Below are positions 15,841-22,812 of a DNA stretch of 36,271 nucleotides, piece after piece; position 1 is the stretch's first letter; every line of letters begins with the position of its first letter. The translations under genes were made by a program, and so were the position numbers. The stretch is from Faecalibacterium sp. (lineage in GTDB: Bacteria > Bacillota > Clostridia > Oscillospirales > Ruminococcaceae), in the NCBI GenBank assembly GCA_020025795.1, contig JAHHRK010000002.1:1-36271 (forward strand), given 5' to 3'. The notes below the pieces were generated by a model. That model was not told the DNA's origin, did not search any database, and saw only the letters and a list, made by a program, of their open reading frames with translations.

Positions 15841-17619
15841 ATGTATCGCGCTCTTTACCGCAAATGGCGTCCCCAGCGATTTGAGGACGTGGTGGGACAG
15901 AAAGCCATTGTGACCGCCCTGAAAAATCAAATCACAGCCGGACGTATTGGCCATGCCTATCTGTTTACCGGCGTGCGAGGAACAGGCAAGACCACTTGCG
16001 CGAAGATTTTTGCGAAAGCGGTCAACTGCCTGCACCCGGAAAATGGTGACCCATGCGGCGAATGTGAGGTATGCCGCGGCATCGATAACGGCAGTTTGTT
16101 GGACGTGGTGGAAATGGACGCTGCATCCAATAACGGTGTTGACGATATCCGCGACCTGCGCGACGAAACGGCATACACACCCAGCGTTTGCAAGTACAAA
16201 GTATACATCATCGATGAGGTGCACATGCTGTCCGTAGCAGCATTTAATGCACTGTTAAAAACGCTGGAAGAACCGCCGGCCCATGTGATTTTTATTTTGG
16301 CAACCACCGAAATCCACAAGGTTCCGGCAACAATTTTGTCGCGCTGCCAGCGGTATGATTTCACGCGTATTCGTCCGGAAGATATTGCAGGACGGATTCG
16401 ACAGGTGGCGGATGCAGAACAGCTGGAGCTGACCGAAGGCGCAGCAAGCTTAATTGCACGTCTGGCAGATGGCGCGCTGCGTGATGCGCTTTCCATCCTG
16501 GATACATGTGCCGGTGTAACGCAGACGATTGACGAAGAACTGGTACGCCGTATGGCCGGTGTTACAGACCGCAGCTACCTGTTCCGCCTGTCAGATGCAA
16601 TTGCCGCCAAAGATGGTGCGGCAGCACTGGCTGAATTGGCAGAGCTGCGCCAGCAGTCGGTCGATATGAAGCGCCTGGCAGATGAACTGGTAGGACACTA
16701 CCGCAATTTGATGCTGGCAGCTTTGCCGGGGGGAAAAGCACTTTTGAGTGGCATCAGCCCGGAAGAAGAACAGCTTTACTTGACAAAGGCCGGGCAGACT
16801 ACCCAGGCAGAATCCATCCGTGCCATTCGTGAGATCGGCTCCGCAATGGAAAAGATGACACGCGGCAATAATCAGCGTATCGCACTGGAACTGGCGTTGT
16901 TCTCGCTGACGGAAGGTCCGCAGGAAATGCCAGTTATGATGACAGCACAGCCTGTGGGAATTGCACAGCCGGCGGCAACAGCGCAAGCAGCACGACCCTT
17001 TGCGTCAGGTCCGGTAGCTCCGTTTGCGGCAGCGCCAGTAGTGCAGGCACCGGTTACCCCGGAACCTGCAAAGACTCCGAATACAGAAGATTTGCCGCCC
17101 TGGGAGCAGGACAGCACTCCGGTATCGGCAGAGCCTGAGCAGAAAGAGCCGCAGGCGGAGATCTCCACAGAGGAGACTCCTCCCTGGGAAAATCAGCCTG
17201 CTGCACCGCAGGAAATCCCGGAAAGAAAACCTGCCCCGGTGATGGAAGAAAAAGTGCAGCCAGCAGTAGAAAAGCCTGCACCGGGCGAGTTCGCTTCTTG
17301 GCCGCAGGTTGTAGAACAGCTGCAAAGCCAGGACCCGATGCTGTACCCGTACTTGAAAAACTCCAAGGCGTACTTTGACGGACGCCGCGTTTTGATTGAC
17401 GGTGGGAGTATGTTCCGAGATTTTATCCGTGCAAACAAGGCAAGCCAGCGTTCCATCAAAAAAGTGATTGCCGCGGTAACCGGTTTGCAGTGCGGCATTG
17501 GCCCTTACGAAGCGGAGAAAACCACCGAAAAGAAAGCAAATGCAGAGCAAAGTCTGGAACAGCTGCAACAGCTGGGTCTGGATGTTATTATAAAAAATAC
17601 AGAAAACAGCCGCCACTAA
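15841..17619 (+). CDS. dnaX: DNA polymerase III subunit gamma/tau
   Basis: This is the clamp-loader ATPase and replisome organiser. The 592-residue protein shows Walker A GVRGTGKTT (about 44-52), the zinc module with Cys63 and CGECEVC, Walker B IIDEVHMLS and the SRC sensor (SRCQRYDF). From about residue 365 to 490 it is a low-complexity Pro/Ala/Glu linker, followed by a C-terminal tau-like domain. GGGAGG precedes the ATG. I saw no E. coli-type slippery site with a stop in the alternative frame. It is the first protein gene of the dnaX-ebfC-recR block. Confidence 0.96.
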   Translation: MYRALYRKWRPQRFEDVVGQKAIVTALKNQITAGRIGHAYLFTGVRGTGKTTCAKIFAKAVNCLHPENGDPCGECEVCRGIDNGSLLDVVEMDAASNNGVDDIRDLRDETAYTPSVCKYKVYIIDEVHMLSVAAFNALLKTLEEPPAHVIFILATTEIHKVPATILSRCQRYDFTRIRPEDIAGRIRQVADAEQLELTEGAASLIARLADGALRDALSILDTCAGVTQTIDEELVRRMAGVTDRSYLFRLSDAIAAKDGAAALAELAELRQQSVDMKRLADELVGHYRNLMLAALPGGKALLSGISPEEEQLYLTKAGQTTQAESIRAIREIGSAMEKMTRGNNQRIALELALFSLTEGPQEMPVMMTAQPVGIAQPAATAQAARPFASGPVAPFAAAPVVQAPVTPEPAKTPNTEDLPPWEQDSTPVSAEPEQKEPQAEISTEETPPWENQPAAPQEIPERKPAPVMEEKVQPAVEKPAPGEFASWPQVVEQLQSQDPMLYPYLKNSKAYFDGRRVLIDGGSMFRDFIRANKASQRSIKKVIAAVTGLQCGIGPYEAEKTTEKKANAEQSLEQLQQLGLDVIIKNTENSRH

Positions 17620-17644
17620 AGCGGACAGGAAAGGATATACGATT

Positions 17645-17980
17645 ATGAAAGCAAGAATGCCCCAGGGCTACGGCCGTCCCGACATGAACGCACTGATGCG
17701 CCAGGCACAGAAGATGCAGAGCGATATGCAGGCAAAGCAGGCAGAGCTGGAAGCTACCGAATACACCGGCAGCGCTTCTGGTGAGCTGGTCACTGTGACC
17801 ATGAACGGCAAGCACGAAGTTTCCTCTATCAAAATTAAGCCGGAGGCTGTGGACCCGGACGATATCGAAATGCTGGAAGATCTGGTTGCAGCTGCTGTGA
17901 ATGCTACCGTTGCCAAGGTGGACGAGGCAGCATCGGATGCTATGGGCAAGCTGACCGGCGGCATGAACCTGGGCCTGTAA
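17645..17980 (+). CDS. ebfC: YbaB/EbfC nucleoid-associated protein
   Basis: This 111-residue DNA-binding protein forms a dimer that coats the nucleoid. The N-terminal helix MNALMRQAQKMQSDMQ, the GSASGELVTVTMNGKHEV strand region and the Gly-rich end are typical. It sits between dnaX and recR, its standard place in Bacillota and many other phyla, with gaps of 25 and 27 bp. Confidence 0.94.
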   Translation: MKARMPQGYGRPDMNALMRQAQKMQSDMQAKQAELEATEYTGSASGELVTVTMNGKHEVSSIKIKPEAVDPDDIEMLEDLVAAAVNATVAKVDEAASDAMGKLTGGMNLGL

Positions 17981-18007
17981 GATCGTAAAACAAAGGAGCA
18001 TAAAAGC

Positions 18008-18607
18008 ATGGGATTTAACGCTGCGCCGCTGGAACGGCTCATCGATGAATTTTCCAAATTCCCCGGGATCGGACGTAAAGGCGCTACCCGTATGGCGTAT
18101 CAGGTGCTGGGAATGTCCCCGGCAAATGCAGAGCAGCTGGCAGATGCCATTCGTTCTGCCCATTCGAAGCTGCATCGCTGCAAGTATTGCCAGGATTACA
18201 CCGAAAATGAGGTGTGTGCAATCTGCGCCAGCCCCAAGCGAGACCGCTCTGTTATTTGCGTAGTGGAAAATCCCAGGGACATTGTGGCGTTTGAACGCAC
18301 CAGAGAATATCATGGCCTGTACCATGTATTGCACGGCCTGATTAGCCCCATGGACGGTGTGAACGCAGAACAGTTGACCATCAAGCCGCTTTTGGCCCGT
18401 TTGGGTGATGGCACGGTGAAGGAAGTCATTATGGCGACAAACCCCACCGTTGAGGGCGAAGCAACTGCAATGTATCTGGCACGCCTGATTAAGCCGCTGG
18501 GCATCAAGACCAGCCGTTTGGCCTACGGCCTGCCGGTTGGTTCCAGCCTGGAATATGCGGATGAGACTACGCTGTATCGTGCGCTGTCCGGCCGCGACGA
18601 GCTGTAA
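18008..18607 (+). CDS. recR: Recombination mediator RecR
   Basis: RecR works with RecF/RecO to load RecA on gapped DNA. The 199-residue protein has an N-terminal helix-hairpin-helix (FPGIGRKGATRMAY), the zinc site Cys58, Cys61, Cys70 and Cys73, a Toprim domain beginning ICVVENPRD, and the C-terminal RLAYGLPVGSSLEYADE block. AAGGAG lies before the ATG. Confidence 0.97.
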   Translation: MGFNAAPLERLIDEFSKFPGIGRKGATRMAYQVLGMSPANAEQLADAIRSAHSKLHRCKYCQDYTENEVCAICASPKRDRSVICVVENPRDIVAFERTREYHGLYHVLHGLISPMDGVNAEQLTIKPLLARLGDGTVKEVIMATNPTVEGEATAMYLARLIKPLGIKTSRLAYGLPVGSSLEYADETTLYRALSGRDEL

Positions 18608-18618
18608 ACACATTTCGC

Positions 18619-18648
18619 TTGCATTCGCAGAGAATTTTGTGATATACT
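18619..18648 (+). promoter_or_regulatory. Promoter of smpB
   Basis: TTGCAT (18619-18624), an 18-nt spacer and TATACT (18643-18648) preceded by TGA, which makes an extended -10. It lies about 40 bp upstream of smpB. Confidence 0.6.
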
Positions 18649-18689
18649 AACTATCCGAACCAAAGCTTTACCGGAAAGGAGAGATACAA

Positions 18690-19172
18690 ATGGCCCCAAG
18701 AGGCGACAAACCGGCAACCAAAACGATTGCCACCAACCGAGAAGCACGCCATCTGTATTTCGTCATCGAAACACTGGAAACCGGTATTGAGCTGAAAGGC
18801 ACAGAGGTAAAAAGCCTGCGTGCCGGTACGGTAACGGTCAAGGACAGCTGGATCGAAATCGAAGACGGCGAGCTGATCGCGCATGGGATTCACATCAGCC
18901 CCTATGATCACGGCAATATCTTTAATCAGGATCCGTCTCGTCCACGTCGTCTGCTGGCGCATAAGAACGAGATCCGACACTTGCATCAGGAATGCAAGCT
19001 GGAAGGCTATACACTGATACCGCTTTCCCTGTATTTTAAGCAGGGACGCGTAAAGGTACAGCTGGGCCTGTGCAAGGGCAAAAAACTCTATGATAAGCGT
19101 GAGGATGCGGCACGGCGCGACGCCAAGCGCAGCATTGATCGCGCAGTCAAATCCAACGGCAGATATTATTGA
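18690..19172 (+). CDS. smpB: tmRNA-binding protein SmpB
   Basis: SmpB binds tmRNA and places it in stalled ribosomes for trans-translation. The 160-residue protein has the family motifs NREARHLYFV, GIELKGTEVKSLR, HGIHISPYDHGN and the basic C-terminal tail with YDKREDAARRDAKR that mimics a codon-anticodon helix. AAAGGAGAG precedes the ATG. The cognate ssrA gene starts 67 bp downstream. Confidence 0.96.
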   Translation: MAPRGDKPATKTIATNREARHLYFVIETLETGIELKGTEVKSLRAGTVTVKDSWIEIEDGELIAHGIHISPYDHGNIFNQDPSRPRRLLAHKNEIRHLHQECKLEGYTLIPLSLYFKQGRVKVQLGLCKGKKLYDKREDAARRDAKRSIDRAVKSNGRYY

Positions 19173-19239
19173 TCCACCCGGTTAGATACCGGTTTTGGAT
19201 ATAGCAAGGGCGTCTTCTTTCCGAAGAGGCCCCCACTAT

Positions 19240-19582
19240 GGGGGCGTAATGGTTTCGACGGGGAGAGTGAGGCTTGAGCAGCGGGTAGCAGTGGGGACCT
19301 GCTATAAAAGCCCTAAAAACAATAACTGACAATAATACTCAGTTGATCGCGGCCTGAGTGCCGCCGTCCTGCCCACTCTTGTGTCGTGTGGGGCCAGGGC
19401 GTCCTTAGACACAGCACCTGAACGAGCTTAAGCTTTGCGGCTCGGCAGGAACTTATGAAGCTACTGAAGTGCTAGCCTGACGGTCGGCGTGGCACGGAGG
19501 GAATGTTGTTGATCGCCTGCACCCGGAGATACTCATACTGATCTCTTTTCGGACATGGGTTCGACTCCCATCGCCTCCACCA
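19240..19582 (+). ncRNA. ssrA: Transfer-messenger RNA
   Basis: The 5' end GGGGGCG (19240-19246) pairs with CGCCTCC (19572-19578) as the tRNA-like acceptor stem; discriminator A and CCA are at 19579-19582, and GGTTCGACTCC is the T-arm. TGGTTTCGACGGGG follows the 5' strand as in other tmRNAs. The tag reading frame most likely runs GAC at 19328 to TGA at 19355-19357, giving (A)DNNTQLIAA, so the tag ends IAA rather than LAA; the resume codon is inferred from the UAACU sequence before it. The 5' leader CCCCC (19230-19234) can pair with the first GGGGG of the mature RNA. The last 25 bases are the attachment site of the following element. Confidence 0.95.
19558..19582 (+). repeat. attL core: tmRNA 3' end
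   Basis: These 25 bases (T-arm and acceptor 3' strand, starting GGTTCGACTCCC and ending CTCCACCA) recur exactly, in the same orientation, at 29097-29121. The bases on either side differ, so the repeat is bounded. It rebuilds a complete tmRNA 3' end after insertion, as tyrosine integrases do at tRNA and tmRNA genes. Confidence 0.92.
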
Positions 19583-19583
19583 C

Positions 19584-19623
19584 AAAAAAGGGCTTGAAAC
19601 CTAGTGTTTCAGGCCCTTTTCCT
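19584..19623. terminator. Terminator inside attL, serving ssrA and int
   Basis: AAAAGGGCTTGAAAC (19586-19600) pairs with GTTTCAGGCCCTTTT (19606-19620), one G-T wobble, loop CTAGT. A and T runs flank it on either side, so it can end ssrA transcription rightward and the integrase leftward. It lies on the element side of the core, so the mobile DNA supplies the ssrA terminator. Confidence 0.8.
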
Positions 19624-19627
19624 TTTC

Positions 19628-19650
19628 TATACACACACTAATACACACAG
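19628..19650 (+). repeat. Integrase arm-type site, left end
   Basis: ATACACACACTAATACACAC is a tandem of ATACACAC units about 45 bp from the attL core. A near copy lies at 28961-28984, about 115 bp inside attR, in the same orientation. This pairing is expected of arm-binding sites of tyrosine integrases. Confidence 0.65.
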
Positions 19651-19651
19651 T

Positions 19652-20737
19652 TTATGCTTTTTGCTCGTTCAAAACGGCATCGAAGGCCCGTTCTAGCATT
19701 GCAGCCTGCTGTGCATCCTGGCCGTCCATCATGTGGGCGTAGGTGCCCCAGGTATCCATATCTTTACTATGACCTACCAGCTTTTTCACCATTCCTTCCG
19801 GCAATGTCTGAGCGACAGAAACAAAGGTGTGCCGCAGCTCATAAAGCGAAACGTATGAGATGTCATTGTAATCACAGAAACGCTGCCAGCAGTGCCGGAG
19901 CGTGCTCTGGCTGGTGATACCAAAAACGCTTTCCTGCCCGGCGGTCAAAAGCCATTGTTCGTGAAGCTCTTGCTTTGCCCGGTCTGACAGAACGATAGTT
20001 CGCACAGCATTTTTGTTCTTGCCTTGGGTAACTGCGCCGTTTACGTTGATAGCGCGGCTCACATGGATCCGATCGGCCCGGGTGTCAGCCCAACGCAGAC
20101 CAATCAGCTCACCAGGGCGCAAACCGGTAAGCACGGCGAGCCGGTAGGCGTGGACGTATGGATCTGGCTCCGGCTTTCCCCTGGTCAGGGTGTTGGAGAA
20201 AGCGAACAGCTTTGCAATATCGTCCGGCTGCAGGATGGACTTATCCGGCCGGGCAGCTTCCGCCGGGATGATGATATTCTCCGGGCGCAGCGTGGAAATC
20301 TGATGCAGTCTGCAGTATTTGCAGAAGGCGGTTAGATCTCCGGCAATGTTGCGCAGCGTCTTGGCAGATAGTCCGTGCTTGCTGTAGGCGGTATCTATTA
20401 CGCCCTGGAGTTTACCATCGTTGAGCGCAGCTACTTTGCAGTTTCCTAAAACTGGCTTGATGTGGTGGGTGTATCGGCTCTGCATAGCATCCAAATAGCC
20501 CTTGGAAACGGTCTTTTCTTTCTGGGCAAGGAATTGCACATACACGGCATCAAAGCGCGCATTAGGCTGCGTTTGCGTTCCATCCAGCCAGGCATCAGCC
20601 TTTGCATTGGCGATGCGCTGCCCAGCGCGGCCGGCCTTGCTGCTGTAGAAGTTCTTACGCACGCCGTCCTTCTGGACAGATACGCGCCATTGCTGCCGGG
20701 TACTATCCCATTTTGCGGTATTCGTACGAGTGGACAT
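19652..20737 (-). CDS. int: Tyrosine recombinase / site-specific integrase
   Basis: The 361-residue protein has an N-terminal AP2-like/arm-binding region (WDSTRQQWRVSV), a SAM-like core-binding domain (about 60-160) and a catalytic domain with Arg207 (TGLRPGE), Arg302 (YELRHTF), His323 (LVGHS) and the nucleophile Tyr333 (TWGTYAHM). The usual His of H-x-x-R is Tyr299. AAAGGAGG precedes the ATG. It reads toward attL, ends 70 bp from the core, and is expected to integrate and excise this element at ssrA. Upstream lies a divergent short RNA and inverted repeat also present before the serine recombinase at 29-30.6 kb. Confidence 0.95.
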   Translation of the reverse strand: MSTRTNTAKWDSTRQQWRVSVQKDGVRKNFYSSKAGRAGQRIANAKADAWLDGTQTQPNARFDAVYVQFLAQKEKTVSKGYLDAMQSRYTHHIKPVLGNCKVAALNDGKLQGVIDTAYSKHGLSAKTLRNIAGDLTAFCKYCRLHQISTLRPENIIIPAEAARPDKSILQPDDIAKLFAFSNTLTRGKPEPDPYVHAYRLAVLTGLRPGELIGLRWADTRADRIHVSRAINVNGAVTQGKNKNAVRTIVLSDRAKQELHEQWLLTAGQESVFGITSQSTLRHCWQRFCDYNDISYVSLYELRHTFVSVAQTLPEGMVKKLVGHSKDMDTWGTYAHMMDGQDAQQAAMLERAFDAVLNEQKA

Positions 20738-20764
20738 AAAAAATAACCTCCTTTTGGGTACACT

Positions 20765-20794
20765 TTGACAAGCCTACCCGTGAGAGGTTATAAT
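20765..20794 (+). promoter_or_regulatory. Strong promoter divergent from int
   Basis: TTGACA (20765-20770), 18-nt spacer, TATAAT (20789-20794). It points away from the integrase and starts just upstream of the candidate small RNA. The int ribosome site lies 20 bp to its left. Confidence 0.75.
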
Positions 20795-20800
20795 ACAGGT

Positions 20801-20874
20801 GTTGGGGCTGTCTTATCCTCTGGGTAAGCTGTTCTATTAAAAGCCGTTCCGGTTGCCGCCGGGACGGTTTTTTG
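20801..20874 (+). ncRNA. Candidate ~75-nt small RNA divergent from int
   Basis: A strong promoter is followed, without a translatable ORF, by about 45 nt and then a terminator: CCGTTCCGG (20844-20852) with CCGGGACGG (20859-20867) and six T. The region CCTCTGGGTAAGCTGTTC is partly complementary to sequence around the -35/-10 spacer, forming an inverted repeat centred on the -10. The same layout occurs at 30680-30791. The RNA is a prediction from promoter and terminator only. Confidence 0.5.
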
Positions 20875-20957
20875 TTTGTTAAGGATGCCCTGGATCGGGG
20901 CGCCCCTTTTCTTTTGCAGGCAGCCCGGCGGGTGATCCGCTTAGGGGGCTGCACAGG

Positions 20958-21257
20958 TCAGATCTTCATTGGATCGTCATGCACCACCGTTGCGACATAA
21001 TGTCGCACTGGTGGATAGGGGAAACCTACCAGAACAGATCCGCCGGGAGTTGTCCAACGTTTGGACAACGGTGCTTTCAGGTCAAGTGAGGCAGTAACAA
21101 ATTGTGACGGATAGCAGCCCATCGCAATTTTTGCGATGGGCAATCTTTTGCCATGTTTTGGGTTGTCGGAAATTGCGACAACTGCCTCATGCAGTGTAGC
21201 CATGTCGGGAGTACTGAATATTTCCACCGATTTCGATATTGCCGAAATTATCAGCAA
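20958..21257 (-). CDS. Doubtful ORF carrying palindromes; possible gene remnant
   Basis: A 99-codon frame with a TTG start and no good ribosome site; an internal ATG at 21198-21200 begins MATLHEAVVAISDN. That stretch resembles ATVHEAVVANCENGENGKF in the large ORF at 34282-36271, suggesting a shared ancestor or a shared inserted palindrome. The frame is interrupted by several perfect palindromes, here read as LPIAKIAMG and PLSKRWTTPGG. I consider it a remnant or chance frame in the palindrome block rather than a confident gene. Confidence 0.25.
   Translation of the reverse strand: MLIISAISKSVEIFSTPDMATLHEAVVAISDNPKHGKRLPIAKIAMGCYPSQFVTASLDLKAPLSKRWTTPGGSVLVGFPYPPVRHYVATVVHDDPMKI
20984..21182. 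repeat. Cluster of four perfect or near-perfect palindromes
   Basis: Seen directly: TGCGACAT/ATGTCGCA arms at 20991-21007 with outer CCACC/GGTGG to 20984-21014; GTTGTCCAA/TTGGACAAC at 21049-21069; GCCCATCGCAA/TTGCGATGGGC at 21117-21141; GTTGTCG/CGACAAC at 21162-21182. Loops are 1-7 nt. None has a T-run, so they are not terminators. Confidence 0.8.
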
Positions 21258-21275
21258 TATTTACAAACGGCATAG

Positions 21276-21368
21276 AATCGGGAAAATAGCCGCTATAACA
21301 ATCCCATCCCAAAATCCCAAATCGGGAAAATAGCCGCTATTCCTGCTATTTCCGGGACGGAAAATAGC
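21276..21368 (+). repeat. Iteron-like direct repeats
   Basis: A 21-bp unit (starts AATCGGGAAAATAGCC) occurs exactly at 21276-21296 and 21320-21340, a 44-bp period. A partial third copy, GGAAAATAGC, is at 21359-21368 and pairs with GCTATTTCC at 21345-21353. The stretch is AT-rich downstream (TATATATATA at 21371-21380). It is a candidate replication origin or regulator-binding array for the element. Confidence 0.55.
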
Positions 21369-21413
21369 CTTATATATATAGCAACACTACGCGTTGTGTG
21401 TGGGTACACCGGA

Positions 21414-21468
21414 AAATGGGGGTTGAAGCTCCCCCATTTATCCGGGATACCTACCCCACACAGTGTGG
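21414..21468. repeat. Two hairpins in the untranslated block
   Basis: AAATGGGGG (21414-21422) pairs with CCCCCATTT (21431-21439), and CCACAC/GTGTGG forms a palindrome at 21456-21468. No T-run follows. Confidence 0.6.
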
Positions 21469-21675
21469 CCAAAAGATGGAAAGGAAAAGAAAAGGTTGAT
21501 ACGTTTTTCTCAGATGATCCTGCCGACGATTACCCATCACGATAAAGAGCTGCGCCATTATCGCAAATTGCGAAAACGGCCCAGCGATGATTTGCTGTGG
21601 TCATTGTACATGAGGAGCTTGTCGGAAATTCCGACAAGCGCTTCTTGCTGGATTTGGGAGAAAGCAAAACTATAG
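21463..21675 (+). CDS. Doubtful small ORF in the palindrome block
   Basis: A 70-codon GTG-start frame, basic (Lys/Arg-rich) in the first half. It has no convincing ribosome site and contains the palindromes at 21561-21573 and 21617-21639. I do not recognise the product and consider it more likely chance or decayed sequence. Confidence 0.2.
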   Translation: MWPKDGKEKKRLIRFSQMILPTITHHDKELRHYRKLRKRPSDDLLWSLYMRSLSEIPTSASCWIWEKAKL

Positions 21676-21752
21676 TTTTCTATAGCGGGTAGTTGTCCAC
21701 CAAGTGGACAACTGTATTAGAAAAAGCAAGGGAGCCCGTCCGAACTTCGGAC
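21561..21752. repeat. Second palindrome cluster
   Basis: Seen directly: TCGCAA/TTGCGA at 21561-21573; an 11-bp-arm palindrome GCTTGTCGGAA/TTCCGACAAGC at 21617-21639; AAAACTATAGTTTT at 21666-21679; AGTTGTCCAC/GTGGACAACT at 21691-21713; GTCCGAA/TTCGGAC at 21738-21752. The GTTGTC...GACAAC theme is shared with the cluster at 20984-21182. The 21753-21815 remainder shows nothing recognisable. Confidence 0.75.
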
Positions 21753-21815
21753 TAGCAAATGTGCCGGATCTTCTCGCATACAGCTCAAGTCGCAAATAGG
21801 GCGTTTTCCGCGCGT

Positions 21816-22229
21816 TTACTCCCCGGCGGGTGTTTTCTCGCTTGAGTTGCCAACTTCATCAGAAAGGCCGTTGTTCTCGCAGTATTCGGGAATCATTGTT
21901 AATTCCTTGATACGCTGCACAGCGGTTTCCTTCCCTTTTCTATTCAATTTAGCAAAATGCAGTTCCAATAATTGTGTCAGTTCAAATAGCGATGCTGTTT
22001 CAACGTTGCTGTACAGTTCAGTATATCCGTACTGCAGCAGGAGTCTCTGAGGATCGATATTCAGAACTTTTGCAATTTTGAGGACTGTTTCGACTTTCGG
22101 GTTTCTTAAATTATTTTCCCACTGCGCAACGGCCTGAAAAGATATACCTAGGGCAGCACCAAGTTCTTTCTGTGTCATACCCGCTTCTTTTCTTGCGGCC
22201 TTTATTCGGTCACCTATGGTTACATTCAT
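21816..22229 (-). CDS. XRE-family (CI-like) repressor
   Basis: The 137-residue protein has an N-terminal helix-turn-helix (MTQKELGAALGISFQAVAQW, about 19-38) and continues PKVETVLKIAKVLNIDPQRLL. The C-terminal half is helical without a visible LexA-type Ser-Lys protease motif, so it is unlikely to be self-cleaving. GAGGTGA precedes the ATG. It is divergent from a small Cro-like gene with shared operators, the usual lysogeny-type switch, and likely keeps the replication genes silent. Confidence 0.88.
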   Translation of the reverse strand: MNVTIGDRIKAARKEAGMTQKELGAALGISFQAVAQWENNLRNPKVETVLKIAKVLNIDPQRLLLQYGYTELYSNVETASLFELTQLLELHFAKLNRKGKETAVQRIKELTMIPEYCENNGLSDEVGNSSEKTPAGE

Positions 22230-22246
22230 GAAATCACCTCAATTGA

Positions 22247-22344
22247 AAGATAGCACAGGTAAAGCAGTAATTCAAGCAAATGATAAAAAAAGCCTGTTGA
22301 CTTTTGCTTTTGATTGAATTATAATGCATTTGTTCAAGCAAATG
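22247..22344. promoter_or_regulatory. Divergent repressor/Cro-like control region
   Basis: Leftward promoter: TTGAAT (22270-22275 reverse), 17-nt spacer, TATCTT (22247-22252) with an upstream TGC extension. Rightward promoter: TTGACT (22297-22302), 17-nt spacer, TATAAT (22320-22325). TTCAAGCAAATG occurs at 22271-22282, overlapping the leftward -35, and at 22333-22344 just after the rightward start. An inverted degenerate copy (TTTTGCTTTTGATTGAA) fills the rightward spacer. These are probable operators of the repressor. Confidence 0.72.
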
Positions 22345-22367
22345 CAAATATATGGGAGGTTGAAATA

Positions 22368-22571
22368 ATGAGAATCGACAGAGTGAAGTTGATTGCGGAG
22401 ATGGCCCGCCAGAATCTAAAAGTTCAAGAACTGGCAGAGCGTGCCGCTGTATCTCGTGTAACCATTACCGCAATGCGTGGTGGCAAGTCATGCAGTTATA
22501 ATTCCGCACAGCATGTAGCCCTCGCGTTGGGTGTAGATGTAACTGAGATATTAGAAGACAAGGAGGAATAA
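22368..22571 (+). CDS. Small Cro-like HTH protein
   Basis: A 67-residue XRE-type helix-turn-helix protein (KVQELAERAAVSRVTITAMR). GGGAGG lies 8 nt before the ATG at 22368; the longer frame from 22314 would include the promoter. As the first gene of the rightward operon opposite a CI-like repressor it is likely a Cro-type regulator or activator of the element. Confidence 0.8.
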   Translation: MRIDRVKLIAEMARQNLKVQELAERAAVSRVTITAMRGGKSCSYNSAQHVALALGVDVTEILEDKEE

Positions 22572-22573
22572 CC

Positions 22574-22804
22574 ATGGCAAGGAAACCGTATACACAGCTG
22601 CGTATGCGCATGGTAGAGTGCGGTGTTACACAAAGCGAGATGGCACATGAACTTGGCGTATGCGGCACGTTTATTTCTGAGAGAATGTTGGGCAAGCGTC
22701 CGTTTGATACCGACATGATCCAGGCAATCGGCTCAATGCTGAACATTCAGCCGGAAGACTATCACAAGTTCTTCTTTGAAACTCGGCCCGGCGGGAGGGG
22801 GTAA
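22574..22804 (+). CDS. Small HTH regulatory protein
   Basis: This 76-residue protein resembles an XRE helix-turn-helix (GVTQSEMAHELGVCGTFISE) and starts 2 bp after the preceding gene, with AAGGAGG before the ATG. It could be a second regulator or an excisionase-type factor; its short length and position leave both open. Confidence 0.72.
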   Translation: MARKPYTQLRMRMVECGVTQSEMAHELGVCGTFISERMLGKRPFDTDMIQAIGSMLNIQPEDYHKFFFETRPGGRG

Positions 22805-22812
22805 GTGCTCAA

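Noticed and set aside
17458..17464. AAAAAAG run in dnaX as a programmed frameshift site
   Set aside because: The run is in the wrong phase for an A-AAA-AAG slip and lies near the end of the gene, after the ATPase domains and linker.
17588..18613. 341-codon reverse frame opposite ebfC and recR
   Set aside because: Spans two well-identified forward genes and has no ribosome site.
20984..21752. Repeats as a CRISPR array
   Set aside because: The units are different palindromes at irregular spacing with no uniform spacers, and no cas gene is present.
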